Made by a program: the position numbers and the translations under genes. The notes beneath the pieces were generated by a model, which was given only the letters and a program-made list of their open reading frames with translations, was not told the origin of the DNA and did not search any database. Source: Coprococcus sp. OM04-5BH (lineage in GTDB: Bacteria; Bacillota; Clostridia; Lachnospirales; Lachnospiraceae). From it: a DNA stretch of 64,000 bases. Location of the stretch: NCBI RefSeq assembly GCF_003482105.1, contig NZ_QULM01000002.1, forward strand, positions 305,486 to 369,485, read 5' to 3'. Position 1 is the stretch's first letter. Every line of letters starts with the position of its first letter. Positions 1-8,118 of this stretch are shown here, piece by piece.

Positions 1-2192
1 TTCATGTAGTCTGCCATGCTGGCGTCATCATATACAACTTCCATTCCACGTCCGCCGAGAACGTATGAAGGACGAACCATTACAGGGTAACCTATGCTGT
101 TGGCGATTGAAACTGCCTCATCAACAGTTGTAGCCATTCCTGACTCAGGCATCGGGATCTCAAGCTTGTCCATCATCTCTCTAAACAGATCTCTGTCCTC
201 TGCAAGATCGATAACTGCAGGAGATGTTCCAAGAATCTTAACGCCATTTCTCTCAAGGTCTGCTGCAAGGTTAAGTGGAGTCTGACCACCAAACTGTGCG
301 ATAACACCAAGTGGTTTCTCCTTCTTATATATACTTAATACATCCTCAAGTGTTAACGGCTCGAAGTATAACTTGTCTGATGTATCGTAGTCTGTTGAAA
401 CTGTCTCAGGATTACAGTTGACGATTATTGTCTCAAATCCCAGCTTCTTTAACGCAAGAGCTGCATGTACACAACAGTAATCGAACTCAATACCCTGTCC
501 TATTCTGTTAGGACCACCGCCAAGGATCATGATCTTTCTGTTATCTGTAACTTCGCTCTTGTCCTCTGCATTATATGTTGAGAAATAATAAGCACTGTCC
601 TCTGTGCCTGATACATGTACACCTTCCCATGCCTCTTCTACACCAAGCCCGATCCTCTTGTTTCTGATATCATCCTCTGCTATCTCAAGAAGCTGACTTA
701 AGTACTTGTCTGAGAAGCCGTCCTTCTTAGCCTGGATAAGAAGCTCATCTGCAGGAAGTCCACCCTTATACTTAAGAATCTCCTCCTCTTCTTCAACAAG
801 CTCTCTCATCTGCTGTATGAAGTAATGCTTAACCTTTGTAAGTTCAAATATCTCATCATTTGTAGCACCCTTTCTGATAGCCTCATACATAATGAAATGT
901 CTCTCAGATGATGGTGTGATAAGCATGTTAAGAAGCTCTTCCTTTGAAAGTGTATCGAAGTTCTTGGCATGACCAAGTCCGTATCTTCCGATTTCAAGGC
1001 TTCTGATAGCCTTTTGGAAGGCTTCCTTATAGTTCTTACCGATACTCATGACCTCACCTACGGCTCGCATCTGTGTACCCAGCTTATCCTCTACACCCTT
1101 GAACTTCTCAAATGCCCAACGAGCGAACTTGATAACCACATAATCTCCGTCAGGTACATATCTGTCAAGGGTTCCGTACTTACCACATGGGATATCCTTA
1201 AGTGTAAGACCTGTTGCAAGCATTGCCGATACAAGAGCGATAGGGAAACCTGTTGCCTTTGACGCAAGGGCTGATGAACGGGATGTACGAGGGTTGATCT
1301 CTATAACTATTATTCTGTCTGATACAGGATCATGGGCAAACTGTACATTCGTACCACCTACAACCTGTACCTTATCTACTATCTTATATGCCTGCTCCTG
1401 AAGCTTCTTCTGACATTCCTCAGAAATTGTAAGCATAGGTGCTGAACAGAATGAATCACCTGTATGTACTCCAAGTGGATCGATATTCTCAATAAAGCAT
1501 ACTGTGATCATGTTGCCTTCACAGTCACGTACTACCTCAAGCTCAAGCTCTTCCCATCCAAGGATAGACTCCTCAACAAGAACCTGACCTACAAGACTTG
1601 CCTGAAGACCTCTTGCACATACGACCTTAAGTTCTTCCTTGTTGTATACGAGACCGCCGCCGGCTCCACCCATTGTGTAAGCAGGACGAAGTACTACAGG
1701 ATAACCTAACTTGTCTGCGATAGCAAGTGCCTCATCTACTGTATAGGCAACCTCACTTCTTGCCATCTCGATACCCAGCTCGTTCATTGTCTTCTTGAAC
1801 TCAATTCTGTCCTCGCCTCTTTCAATGGCGTCAACCTGAACACCGATAACCTTTACATTATACTTATCAAGAATTCCAGCCTTATAAAGCTCTGAACAAA
1901 GATTGAGTCCTGACTGGCCACCAAGATTAGGGAGTAACGCATCAGGGCGTTCCTTCTTAATAATCATCTCAAGACGTTCTACATTAAGGGGCTCAATATA
2001 TGTAACATCTGCTGTCTCCGGATCTGTCATGATAGTTGCAGGATTGGAATTAACAAGTACGATCTCATATCCAAGCTTTCTAAGGGCTTTACACGCCTGT
2101 GTTCCTGAATAATCAAACTCACATGCCTGCCCTATAACTATAGGACCTGATCCAATAATAAGTACTTTGTTTATATCTGTTCTCTTTGGCAT
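1..2192 (-). CDS. carB: Carbamoyl-phosphate synthase large subunit (3' end cut by window edge)
   Basis: CarB makes carbamoyl phosphate from bicarbonate, ATP and ammonia delivered by CarA, for pyrimidine and arginine synthesis. The visible 730 residues begin MPKRTDINKVLIIGSGPIVI and contain the first ATP-grasp half (about residues 1-400), the oligomerisation region, and the start of the second half, recognised by the repeated ILGGGPNRIGQGIEFDY nucleotide-binding motif. The family is about 1,060-1,075 residues long, so roughly 340 C-terminal residues, including the allosteric domain, lie left of base 1. An AGTGGAGGTAATT ribosome site fixes the ATG at 2192. A TATAAT-like -10 lies at 2226-2231, but I see no convincing -35. 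carA is not in the window. Confidence 0.97.
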   Translation of the reverse strand, partial: MPKRTDINKVLIIGSGPIVIGQACEFDYSGTQACKALRKLGYEIVLVNSNPATIMTDPETADVTYIEPLNVERLEMIIKKERPDALLPNLGGQSGLNLCSELYKAGILDKYNVKVIGVQVDAIERGEDRIEFKKTMNELGIEMARSEVAYTVDEALAIADKLGYPVVLRPAYTMGGAGGGLVYNKEELKVVCARGLQASLVGQVLVEESILGWEELELEVVRDCEGNMITVCFIENIDPLGVHTGDSFCSAPMLTISEECQKKLQEQAYKIVDKVQVVGGTNVQFAHDPVSDRIIVIEINPRTSRSSALASKATGFPIALVSAMLATGLTLKDIPCGKYGTLDRYVPDGDYVVIKFARWAFEKFKGVEDKLGTQMRAVGEVMSIGKNYKEAFQKAIRSLEIGRYGLGHAKNFDTLSKEELLNMLITPSSERHFIMYEAIRKGATNDEIFELTKVKHYFIQQMRELVEEEEEILKYKGGLPADELLIQAKKDGFSDKYLSQLLEIAEDDIRNKRIGLGVEEAWEGVHVSGTEDSAYYFSTYNAEDKSEVTDNRKIMILGGGPNRIGQGIEFDYCCVHAALALKKLGFETIIVNCNPETVSTDYDTSDKLYFEPLTLEDVLSIYKKEKPLGVIAQFGGQTPLNLAADLERNGVKILGTSPAVIDLAEDRDLFREMMDKLEIPMPESGMATTVDEAVSIANSIGYPVMVRPSYVLGGRGMEVVYDDASMADYM

Positions 2193-2388
2193 AATTACCT
2201 CCACTGTATTTTTATTCAATTTCTTATTATACACAATTTTATTAATTTTATAAACAAGAAACTTAATTTTTTTAATATTTTTTTGCATAAATATGCACGT
2301 GCAAATGTCTCCGGCTTACAACTTTTCACTGTCCGACGGCCGGTTACATTTTTCAGGTGCTTCCATGCGGTTAATTATATGTATTTAC

Positions 2389-2486
2389 AGGTCTGCTCAC
2401 ACCTGTTGATCAGTTGCTCTTACAAGTCTGCTCCGTCGGTTGATCAGTTATGATCACAGGTCTGCTCCGCCGGTTAATGGGTTGAC
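2389..2486. repeat. Three direct repeats of 34-35 bp
   Basis: The motif GTCTGCTC followed by a CGGTTGATCAGTT-like tail recurs at 2391, 2426 and 2460. The last copy lies inside the 3' end of the NimA-like gene and encodes its final residues and stop codon. The other two occupy the spacer before carB. Confidence 0.75.
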
Positions 2487-2945
2487 CTTGGCGGTAATAT
2501 GGGTGACTGTGAGTTTCGCCACCGCGGTACGGGAAACGGCACTTTTGTTGTACTGAAAATCCCTGGTCTCATCATATCGATCCATTATGATGTAATCTAT
2601 TGCCTGCTGCTTTTCATCACCTTCAAGGAACTCAACCGCTGCCTGTCCCATGACACATTTGTATCTCATGGTCACATCCTTCTGCTCCACCAGGCAGTCC
2701 ATCTTAAGGGGAATATCCATCTCGAAGCTGCACACAGGATTTGCCTGTAACATTTCATATTTTCTTCCTGCCATGGCTCCGTGTATATACAGGCAAAGCT
2801 TCCCAGCTTCCACCTTGTAGGCGAAATTCACAGGAACTATATATGGATAATCTCCGTCAGCAAGCCCAAGTCTCACTATGTCGCATTCATCAACTATCTT
2901 TATGATCTCATTAAAATCTGTAACTTCTCTGTCTTTTCTTCTCAT
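2454..2945 (-). CDS. NimA-like pyridoxamine 5'-phosphate oxidase family flavoprotein
   Basis: Small split-barrel protein of the PNPOx-like superfamily, subgroup resembling 5-nitroimidazole reductase NimA. Members bind FMN or haem, and substrates are mostly unknown. Seen: the N-terminal helix plus strand typical of the family (VTDFNEIIKIVDECDIVRLGL), then GDYPYIVPVNFAY and a YIHGAMAGRKYEML stretch as in Nim proteins. I chose the ATG at 2945 because CCGGAGGAAGAAAT precedes it, which drops ten upstream residues. The start lies inside the 3' end of the oxidoreductase gene (35-base overlap), so the two are probably translated from one message. The last residues (TGGADL) come from a direct-repeat copy. 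A role in nitro-drug resistance cannot be inferred from sequence alone. Confidence 0.85.
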   Translation of the reverse strand: MRRKDREVTDFNEIIKIVDECDIVRLGLADGDYPYIVPVNFAYKVEAGKLCLYIHGAMAGRKYEMLQANPVCSFEMDIPLKMDCLVEQKDVTMRYKCVMGQAAVEFLEGDEKQQAIDYIIMDRYDETRDFQYNKSAVSRTAVAKLTVTHITAKVNPLTGGADL

Positions 2946-3831
2946 ATTTCTTCCTCCGGGTACTTGAGTCCCCATTCATTTCTGGCTTCTGAAGAGCTTC
3001 CTCTGTAGCTCCAGCAGTTATCTTCTCTGTATGTCCGTCATCGGTGTAGGTTATGACCGCCTCATCACCTCTTGGATATTCGTATATCTCTATGTATCCA
3101 TGTTCAAATGATATGGTTCCACGCTTTGGCTGCTTGGCATGTAATGACAGGATTATTGTAGCCATCTCCTGCTTCTCATTCATAAGCAGCATGCTTGCCT
3201 GCTCATCTACTCCCGTAGGGGCCAATCTCACCTGTGTTGCCATCTTGTCCGGTGTCTCTGTCATGAACCACCTTACAAATGAAAGGGCATACACGCCTAT
3301 ATCAAGCATTGCTCCACCGGCAAGGTTTCTGTTAAAGAACCTGTTGTTCATATCCCAGTCCTTATAGCTTCCGAAGTTCATCTGTATAAGCTTTAACGGT
3401 CCAAGCTTTCCCTCTGCGATTATCTCGTTAAGCTTCCTGTATATAGGCATGTGATATATGGTCATTGCCTCCGCAAGCACCACATGATTTTTCCCAGCAA
3501 GCTCCACCGCCTCAGCAAGCTCATCACTGTTTAAGGTTATTGATTTCTCGCACAGCACATGCTTACCATTTGCAATGGCTTTCTTTAATATATCTATATG
3601 GGTGTTGTGTGGAGTTGATATATAGATTATATCCACATCTGGATCAGTGAACATCTCCTCCGGATCCTTATAGACCTTATTTATTCCATACTCACGGGCG
3701 AATTTCACAGCCTTGTCATAGGTACGGTTTCCAACACTGTAAAGGGAACCTCCCAGACTGTTCATTGCCTCAGCAAGCTGATGTCCTATAACGCCTACGC
3801 CATATGTTGCCCAATTATATTTTACTGCCAT
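2911..3831 (-). CDS. Gfo/Idh/MocA family NAD(P)-dependent oxidoreductase
   Basis: Predicted cytosolic dehydrogenase of a sugar or related polyol. The N-terminal Rossmann fold (GVGVIGHQLAEAM, about residues 11-23) is followed by the family motif STPHNTHID and by CEKSITLN, which corresponds to the EKP motif carrying the substrate-binding lysine. The C-terminal half carries AGGAMLDIGVYAL, with the aspartate and tyrosine typical of the dimerisation domain. At 306 residues it is some 20-25 shorter than close relatives. After ATEEALQ the sequence turns into a basic tail, and this tail overlaps the next gene's start. It overlaps the 3' end of the upstream MmcQ-alkyltransferase gene by 10 bases, suggesting co-transcription. 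The substrate is unknown. Confidence 0.88.
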   Translation of the reverse strand: MAVKYNWATYGVGVIGHQLAEAMNSLGGSLYSVGNRTYDKAVKFAREYGINKVYKDPEEMFTDPDVDIIYISTPHNTHIDILKKAIANGKHVLCEKSITLNSDELAEAVELAGKNHVVLAEAMTIYHMPIYRKLNEIIAEGKLGPLKLIQMNFGSYKDWDMNNRFFNRNLAGGAMLDIGVYALSFVRWFMTETPDKMATQVRLAPTGVDEQASMLLMNEKQEMATIILSLHAKQPKRGTISFEHGYIEIYEYPRGDEAVITYTDDGHTEKITAGATEEALQKPEMNGDSSTRRKKYEKKRQRSYRF

Positions 3832-4469
3832 ATGTCATCTACCTCGTCTTTCATCTGATATTTATTAAGATCAACCTTTCCATTTACAACCTCTATTCCG
3901 TCTGCCATGAGCCTATCTTCCTGCACGGTCTCCCCGCCAAAGGCAAATGCACCTGCAAGCTCACCCTTGGAATTGACAACCCTATAGCATGGAATGTGCT
4001 CCGGATCGGGATTTTTATGCAATGCATTACCCACAGCACGTGCCATCTTTTTATCCCCCGCCATAGCCGCCACCTGTCCATAAGTCGCAACACAACCTTT
4101 AGGTATCCGCTTTACTGCCTCGTATATTCTCTTTGTAGGGCTGTCCGTTACACAATCGTAGCTTTCGGCGATCATCTGCTTTATGACTTCATCGGGAACT
4201 GTTCCGTCAAGGATAATGGTATTCCAATGCTCCCTGTTCTGGTGCCATCCAGGAACTACGGAAGCATAAGCCATCCTCATTAAATCTCTGGTATCCGGTG
4301 TAACCTTTACATTCAGATTAATATAGCCGTTTCTTTCATAAGTCCAGAGAAATGCCTTTTTGCTATCCTTTACTCTTACAAGCTGCCAGTTATCATCATG
4401 AAACGGAGCGTCCTGATAAGAGTCAGGAAATGACAGGGCATACTCAAGTGCTTCTTCTCTTGTGGTCAT
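3822..4469 (-). CDS. MmcQ/YjbR domain fused to an O6-alkylguanine-DNA methyltransferase-like domain
   Basis: Two-domain protein. Residues 1 to about 105 are an MmcQ/YjbR DNA-binding fold (EALEYALSFPDSYQDAPFHDD, WNTIILDG). Residues from about 110 to 195 match the DNA-binding and active-site part of MGMT/Ogt proteins, with RIPKGCVATYGQVA and the acceptor loop IPCYRVVNSKGELAGAF. The acceptor cysteine is present, but the histidine of the classical PCHR motif is tyrosine. Fusions of this type are known in Clostridia. It probably repairs or senses alkylated guanine, in line with the AlkD-like gene upstream. An AGAGGTGTGATTAAGT ribosome site supports the ATG at 4469. Repair activity of the PCYR variant is inferred, not shown. 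Confidence 0.87.
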   Translation of the reverse strand: MTTREEALEYALSFPDSYQDAPFHDDNWQLVRVKDSKKAFLWTYERNGYINLNVKVTPDTRDLMRMAYASVVPGWHQNREHWNTIILDGTVPDEVIKQMIAESYDCVTDSPTKRIYEAVKRIPKGCVATYGQVAAMAGDKKMARAVGNALHKNPDPEHIPCYRVVNSKGELAGAFAFGGETVQEDRLMADGIEVVNGKVDLNKYQMKDEVDDIWQ

Positions 4470-4556
4470 ACTTAATCACACCTCTGTTTATTTTGTAAAA
4501 ACTTATAACTTTTAATATATAATATAACCTTATCCGGCAAATTTTTATCCTGTCAT

Positions 4557-5231
4557 TTACCTGAAGGTCTTAAGATAAGCTTTTTGCTCATCTGTTATAC
4601 GGTAGCTCTCCACTGCCTTCTGTATGGTCTTTCTGTGAACCCAGTCATCAAGCCTATGCTCCTCAATATAGGGAACCACTGCCTCCCACTGTTTGGCAAG
4701 TGCCGTAGCAAAATACCAGGCTATCATCATATTTATATAATATTCATCGGAATGAACTGCCGCCACCTTCTCTGGGTACTCCGGCCTAAAATCGTCATCC
4801 AGAAACAGCCTCATAAGCAATCCGATACCATATCTCACTGTATAGGTATGATTCGACGCAAGGAAACTGTCTATTTCCTTTAACACATCTTCCTTGTGAT
4901 CTTCAAAGATCCTCGGTGTTGGGAAATCACAGGTTGCCCAGTTATCTATGTACGGAAGCATATTTTTCAGTTCTGCCATGCATGTATCGTAGTCCCTAAT
5001 GCTACCGATCAGTATCATGTGAAGGTTATCCTCTTCATAGTATTTGTGTGGCAATTCCTTGAGGAACTGCGCCCAGCCCGGTTCCTTCATGTATTCCTTT
5101 GCAACTTTCTTGAGAACAGGAGTCCTGATACCGATGATCTTATCCTTATCTACACCCGGCATGAGTCTTGAATGAAAGTCCCTGTATTTCAGATCCTGCA
5201 ATTCAAACAGTCGCTGCTGTAGTTCTGTCAT
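4557..5231 (-). CDS. AlkD-like DNA alkylation repair protein
   Basis: HEAT-like repeat protein of the AlkD/AlkC DNA glycosylase group, which removes positively charged alkylated bases such as 3- and 7-methylpurines. Seen: 224 residues of alpha-helical repeats, the family N-terminal motif IIGIRTPVLKKVAKE, the central DNWATCDF segment that carries the conserved Trp and Asp of the active-site cleft, and the C-terminal DDWVHRKTIQKAVES. A strong AAGGAGAATTTAAA ribosome site precedes the ATG. It is 87 bases upstream of the MmcQ-alkyltransferase gene and 12 bases downstream of the VOC gene, so these genes may form a small damage-response operon. Confidence 0.9.
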   Translation of the reverse strand: MTELQQRLFELQDLKYRDFHSRLMPGVDKDKIIGIRTPVLKKVAKEYMKEPGWAQFLKELPHKYYEEDNLHMILIGSIRDYDTCMAELKNMLPYIDNWATCDFPTPRIFEDHKEDVLKEIDSFLASNHTYTVRYGIGLLMRLFLDDDFRPEYPEKVAAVHSDEYYINMMIAWYFATALAKQWEAVVPYIEEHRLDDWVHRKTIQKAVESYRITDEQKAYLKTFR

Positions 5232-5243
5232 TTTAAATTCTCC

Positions 5244-5624
5244 TTACGCCTTTTCCTGGAACAGCTCTATCTCCTCGCCAAGAGGTCCCCTGCAGAAAGC
5301 GATCCTTGCGGGAAAGACCGGATCTGACTGTATCTGGATATCCTTAGGTTCAATAAACACTTCATAGCCTGCGGTTCTCACAGCCTCAGCCACCTCGTCA
5401 ACATTATCCGTACTAAATGCAAAATGGCGTATAGCTCCCTGTACCGGATGATCATCACCATTGTTAAATATCTCTATAATGGCTGCACCGGTGGTTAACA
5501 TAATTCCTTCATTCCAGCTTCTTAGAACTTCAAGTCCCAGCACATCCCGGTAAAAACCCACAACCTTTTCAAATTCCTCATTTCCACAGCATTTAAGAGC
5601 CACATGATGTATTCCTTTTATCAT
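5244..5624 (-). CDS. VOC family (glyoxalase/bleomycin resistance-like) protein
   Basis: A 126-residue vicinal-oxygen-chelate protein. The start MIKGIHHVALKCC and the later IRHFAFSTDNVDEV each carry a metal-ligand histidine of the paired beta-alpha-beta-beta-beta modules. The C-terminal GPLGEEIELFQ ends with the usual glutamate ligand. These ligands suggest a working metal site, but the substrate is not evident; lactoylglutathione-lyase-like, epimerase or resistance functions are all possible. The ATG at 5624 is preferred over an upstream ATG in frame because AGGGAGGATAAGGGT sits directly before it. It is followed 12 bases later by the AlkD-like gene. Confidence 0.85.
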   Translation of the reverse strand: MIKGIHHVALKCCGNEEFEKVVGFYRDVLGLEVLRSWNEGIMLTTGAAIIEIFNNGDDHPVQGAIRHFAFSTDNVDEVAEAVRTAGYEVFIEPKDIQIQSDPVFPARIAFCRGPLGEEIELFQEKA

Positions 5625-5651
5625 ACCCTTATCCTCCCTGTCCATTGAACA

Positions 5652-5684
5652 TGCGAGCATGTCACACTTGACTCGTTGTTATAA
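5652..5684. repeat. Family B intergenic element, partial copy
   Basis: Contains CACTTGACTCGTTG followed by TTATAA, the core shared with copies at 5732, 7192 and 63829. The left arm of the hairpin is degenerate here. Confidence 0.6.
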
Positions 5685-5731
5685 CAGCGATAAAACATGT
5701 TTTGCGAGTTTTATCCGCTGATTAACAGTCG

Positions 5732-5777
5732 TCAAATGCAATCATGCAAGCATATTGCACTTGACTCGTTGTTATAA
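5732..5777. repeat. Family B intergenic element
   Basis: Hairpin TCAAATGCAAT (5732-5742) with ATTGCACTTGA (5754-5764), one mismatch that becomes G-U in the minus-strand RNA, followed by CTCGTTG and TTATAA. Directly joined to a family A element. Confidence 0.75.
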
Positions 5778-5780
5778 ATA

Positions 5781-5855
5781 GAGCAGCAACCATTTGAAAT
5801 TGCCTGCGGCAAGGGTTGTTGCAGCGTAACGATGTCTATGACATCATTACAATAA
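5781..5855. repeat. Family A two-hairpin element, copy 1
   Basis: 75 bases. Hairpin 1 pairs GCAGCAACC with GGTTGTTGC around an inner TTGCC/GGCAA stem. Hairpin 2 pairs GTAACGATGTC with GACATCATTAC. It ends in ACAATAA next to the T-tract of the alr terminator. Four more copies lie at 23164, 23242, 29389 and 33967. Confidence 0.85.
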
Positions 5856-5857
5856 AC

Positions 5858-5888
5858 AAAAAAGATGATGTAATAACATCATCTTTTT
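5858..5888 (-). terminator. Intrinsic terminator after alr (bidirectional)
   Basis: Perfect stem AAAGATGATGT / ACATCATCTTT with a short AATA-type loop and T-tracts on both sides. It lies 44 bases past the alr stop codon. Confidence 0.85.
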
Positions 5889-5931
5889 GTATTCTAACAT
5901 ATAGGTCTATGAGGAAACAAGTCCCACGCCT

Positions 5932-7047
5932 CTAACAATATACCCTTGGTACAGACGAATTCACAAATAACGGATTGATTGGAAATGAAACCTGATCACC
6001 TACAGCAATCTTCACCCTGGAGGCATCCAGGATACAGGAATTCATATTTATCTGTCCAAGGACAGGCATACTTCTTCCATCGAAGGTTGCTGTGGTTTTC
6101 TTATTTATACAGGCATGCTTGCACAAACGCAGCATACCAAGGAAGGAGGGGCGTCTGTAATTGGTCTCTCTGGTCATACCGAGACCATGAAAATATCCTG
6201 CAGACACAACTGCAGTCCGTGTAGCCTTAGCCAGCCGAAATCCTGTTCCGTAACCTACATTATGTCCTGCCGGCAGCTCATAGATATCATCAACGGCTGC
6301 ACTCAGCTTGCAGACATTTGCAAAGTCATAGGGATTTTCTACGGCAAGTCTCCCAAGAAATGCAGAGCCTATTCTTACAGCGTCAAGGTTCATGTCAGGG
6401 AAACGGACAAGGGATGTTGAGGAGGAAATATGCTTCATGCCCACCAGCACTCCATCATCTTCAAGACTGCCACACAACTCTTCAAACAGATCAAACTGAT
6501 TTCTCACACTACATTCATTCTTGCTGCATGCAGCATGGAAATGCGAGTATATCCCTGTCACATGAATATGGTGCATATTCTGGGAAATGTCCGTTATCTC
6601 TTCAATGCATCTGCCCTTGACCTCCGGCTCATCATTATATAAAAATCCGTACCTGCCAAAGCCTGTATCTATGCACATATGTACATGGGCGAAGAAATGA
6701 TTAAGATATCCGGCGGTCTGTTCAATGACTTTACCATTTTCATAGCTTGTGACGCTCATTGTTATTCCATTCTTTATTGCCAGTGTTATACTTTCTGCGT
6801 CATGGATCGGGGTAAGGAGAAGGATCTCGCCCTCTATGTTATTATCCCGAAGAGCTATGGCATCGCTTAATTCTGTAACGGCGAAATGCCTTATTCCTCT
6901 CTTCTCAAGAAACGCTGCAAATCTGCACAGCCCAAGACCATATGCATTTCCCTTTAGCACTGCTATGATCTGTGACCGTCCCGCCAGTTCTCTTATTATA
7001 TCTATGTTGTGTTCAAGTGCTTGTATACTGATATCCAATGTAGTCAT
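5932..7047 (-). CDS. alr: Alanine racemase
   Basis: PLP-dependent enzyme interconverting L- and D-alanine for peptidoglycan. The N-terminal TIM barrel carries the PLP lysine in AVLKGNAYGLG (about residue 32), CIDTGFGRYGF and IYSHFHAA. The C-terminal beta domain carries VGYGTGFRLAK and GQINMNSCILD, equivalent to the usual GRICMD motif. The length of 371 residues is normal. The ATG at 7047 is chosen over an upstream TTG because TAGGGAGATAAAT precedes it. It is monocistronic, closed by the terminator at 5858-5888. Around the expected catalytic tyrosine the sequence reads SAGYFHGLGMTRE rather than the common GYADG, so it is somewhat divergent and could be a specialised serine/alanine racemase. 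Confidence 0.92.
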   Translation of the reverse strand: MTTLDISIQALEHNIDIIRELAGRSQIIAVLKGNAYGLGLCRFAAFLEKRGIRHFAVTELSDAIALRDNNIEGEILLLTPIHDAESITLAIKNGITMSVTSYENGKVIEQTAGYLNHFFAHVHMCIDTGFGRYGFLYNDEPEVKGRCIEEITDISQNMHHIHVTGIYSHFHAACSKNECSVRNQFDLFEELCGSLEDDGVLVGMKHISSSTSLVRFPDMNLDAVRIGSAFLGRLAVENPYDFANVCKLSAAVDDIYELPAGHNVGYGTGFRLAKATRTAVVSAGYFHGLGMTRETNYRRPSFLGMLRLCKHACINKKTTATFDGRSMPVLGQINMNSCILDASRVKIAVGDQVSFPINPLFVNSSVPRVYC

Positions 7048-7191
7048 ATTTATCTCCCTATTCCAGTCCAAATCTTTTTTATCCCAGATCTTCTTACTAC
7101 ATCTAAAAGTATAGCTTAAACTTGTATTTTAGTTGTTTCATACCTGTAAAATACTTGCAAAAGTACCGTTTACAAATTGTTTTCAGCAGTC

Positions 7192-7238
7192 GCCAAATGC
7201 AAGCATGAAAACTTATTGCACTTGACTCGTTGCCATAA
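7192..7238. repeat. Family B intergenic element
   Basis: CCAAATGCAA arm paired with TTGCACTTG, then ACTCGTTGCCATAA. It touches the T-tract of the terminator at 7240. Confidence 0.75.
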
Positions 7239-7239
7239 C

Positions 7240-7267
7240 AAAAAGAGGGGGACAAAGCGTCTCCCTC
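7240..7267 (-). terminator. Intrinsic terminator of the 7352-7903 gene
   Basis: On the minus strand, stem GAGGGAGAC / GTCCCCCTC (one mismatch) is followed by TTTTT. Confidence 0.7.
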
Positions 7268-7351
7268 CCGGTGTTTTATATTATGTAATTATCTAGTTTC
7301 TATGTCATTCTACTTTTCTCGTTGTAAATCTACGTTATCAGTATATCTTAA

Positions 7352-7903
7352 TTACTGCTGACCATTTGCACATTTTATATCTATAGCCTGAATTGCAGCG
7401 TCAAAATTATTTCTGAAATAATTCTCTACATCCTCGGAATATCCATAGATCACACCTGTTCTGTACTGTCCTATAACTCCGTGGATCTGCTCCATAGCCT
7501 CACCTGTAGGATTTTTCTTGGAAAATCCATTTGTAGTTACCTGACAGAGTGCTGTGATCTCACCTGTACGATCAAGCAGATAAAGTGTATGATACTTGGC
7601 TGTCGGAATAAAGTTCGTGGTCTGCTTCACAACATTTCCATATATCCACATTACATTGCGGACAGGGATAACCCTGACAGTTTTTGTTATGTAAACCACT
7701 ATAGCAACCGGCGTGACAATACATGTCTTTTGTATCTTAACTCCATATGGTATCTGCTGTTCAAGGACTGTCATCTCCTGAGGAGAAAGACTCGCCCATG
7801 ACTGCTCTGCAAGAGCATATGCCTTCTTGTTAAATGCCGTCTCCTTAACCTTTCCAAAACCTGCAACAGCTGCACTTATATTTGGATAACCTGAAAAATC
7901 CAT
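7352..7903 (-). CDS. Hypothetical protein, 183 residues
   Basis: I do not recognise this family with confidence. The protein begins MDFSGYPNISAAVAGFGK. It has a central hydrophobic stretch (TCIVTPVAIVVYITKTVRV) that may be one membrane segment or a buried strand, followed by a beta-rich domain with YHTLYLLDRTGEITALC, which reads like a soluble signalling-type fold. It has no signal peptide. The ATG at 7903 follows TTTGGAGGTTAAAGAT. It stands alone between a terminator and a family C hairpin element located about 25 bases upstream of its start, so that element is probably in its leader. Confidence 0.75.
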   Translation of the reverse strand: MDFSGYPNISAAVAGFGKVKETAFNKKAYALAEQSWASLSPQEMTVLEQQIPYGVKIQKTCIVTPVAIVVYITKTVRVIPVRNVMWIYGNVVKQTTNFIPTAKYHTLYLLDRTGEITALCQVTTNGFSKKNPTGEAMEQIHGVIGQYRTGVIYGYSEDVENYFRNNFDAAIQAIDIKCANGQQ

Positions 7904-7927
7904 ATCTTTAACCTCCAAACTTTAGAA

Positions 7928-8000
7928 CTCCAGCCATGCAAAATTTGCCTTTGGCAAATGGCTGGAGTTACATATCAAGTTTTCATAGAAAACATGACAC
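7928..8000. repeat. Family C two-hairpin element, copy 1
   Basis: Hairpin 1 pairs CTCCAGCC with GGCTGGAG around inner TTTGCC/GGCAAA. Hairpin 2 pairs TCAAGTTTTC with GAAAACATGA. Same plan as family A with different stem sequences. Confidence 0.75.
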
Positions 8001-8118
8001 ATCCTTTAGCCTTTAAGGCTTAAATATACAAGATTTTACCATATATACCCTGTTTGCTCATTGGATAAATATACTAAATATTTTTATGCTATTATAATAA
8101 TTGACACAGCCTTAACAC

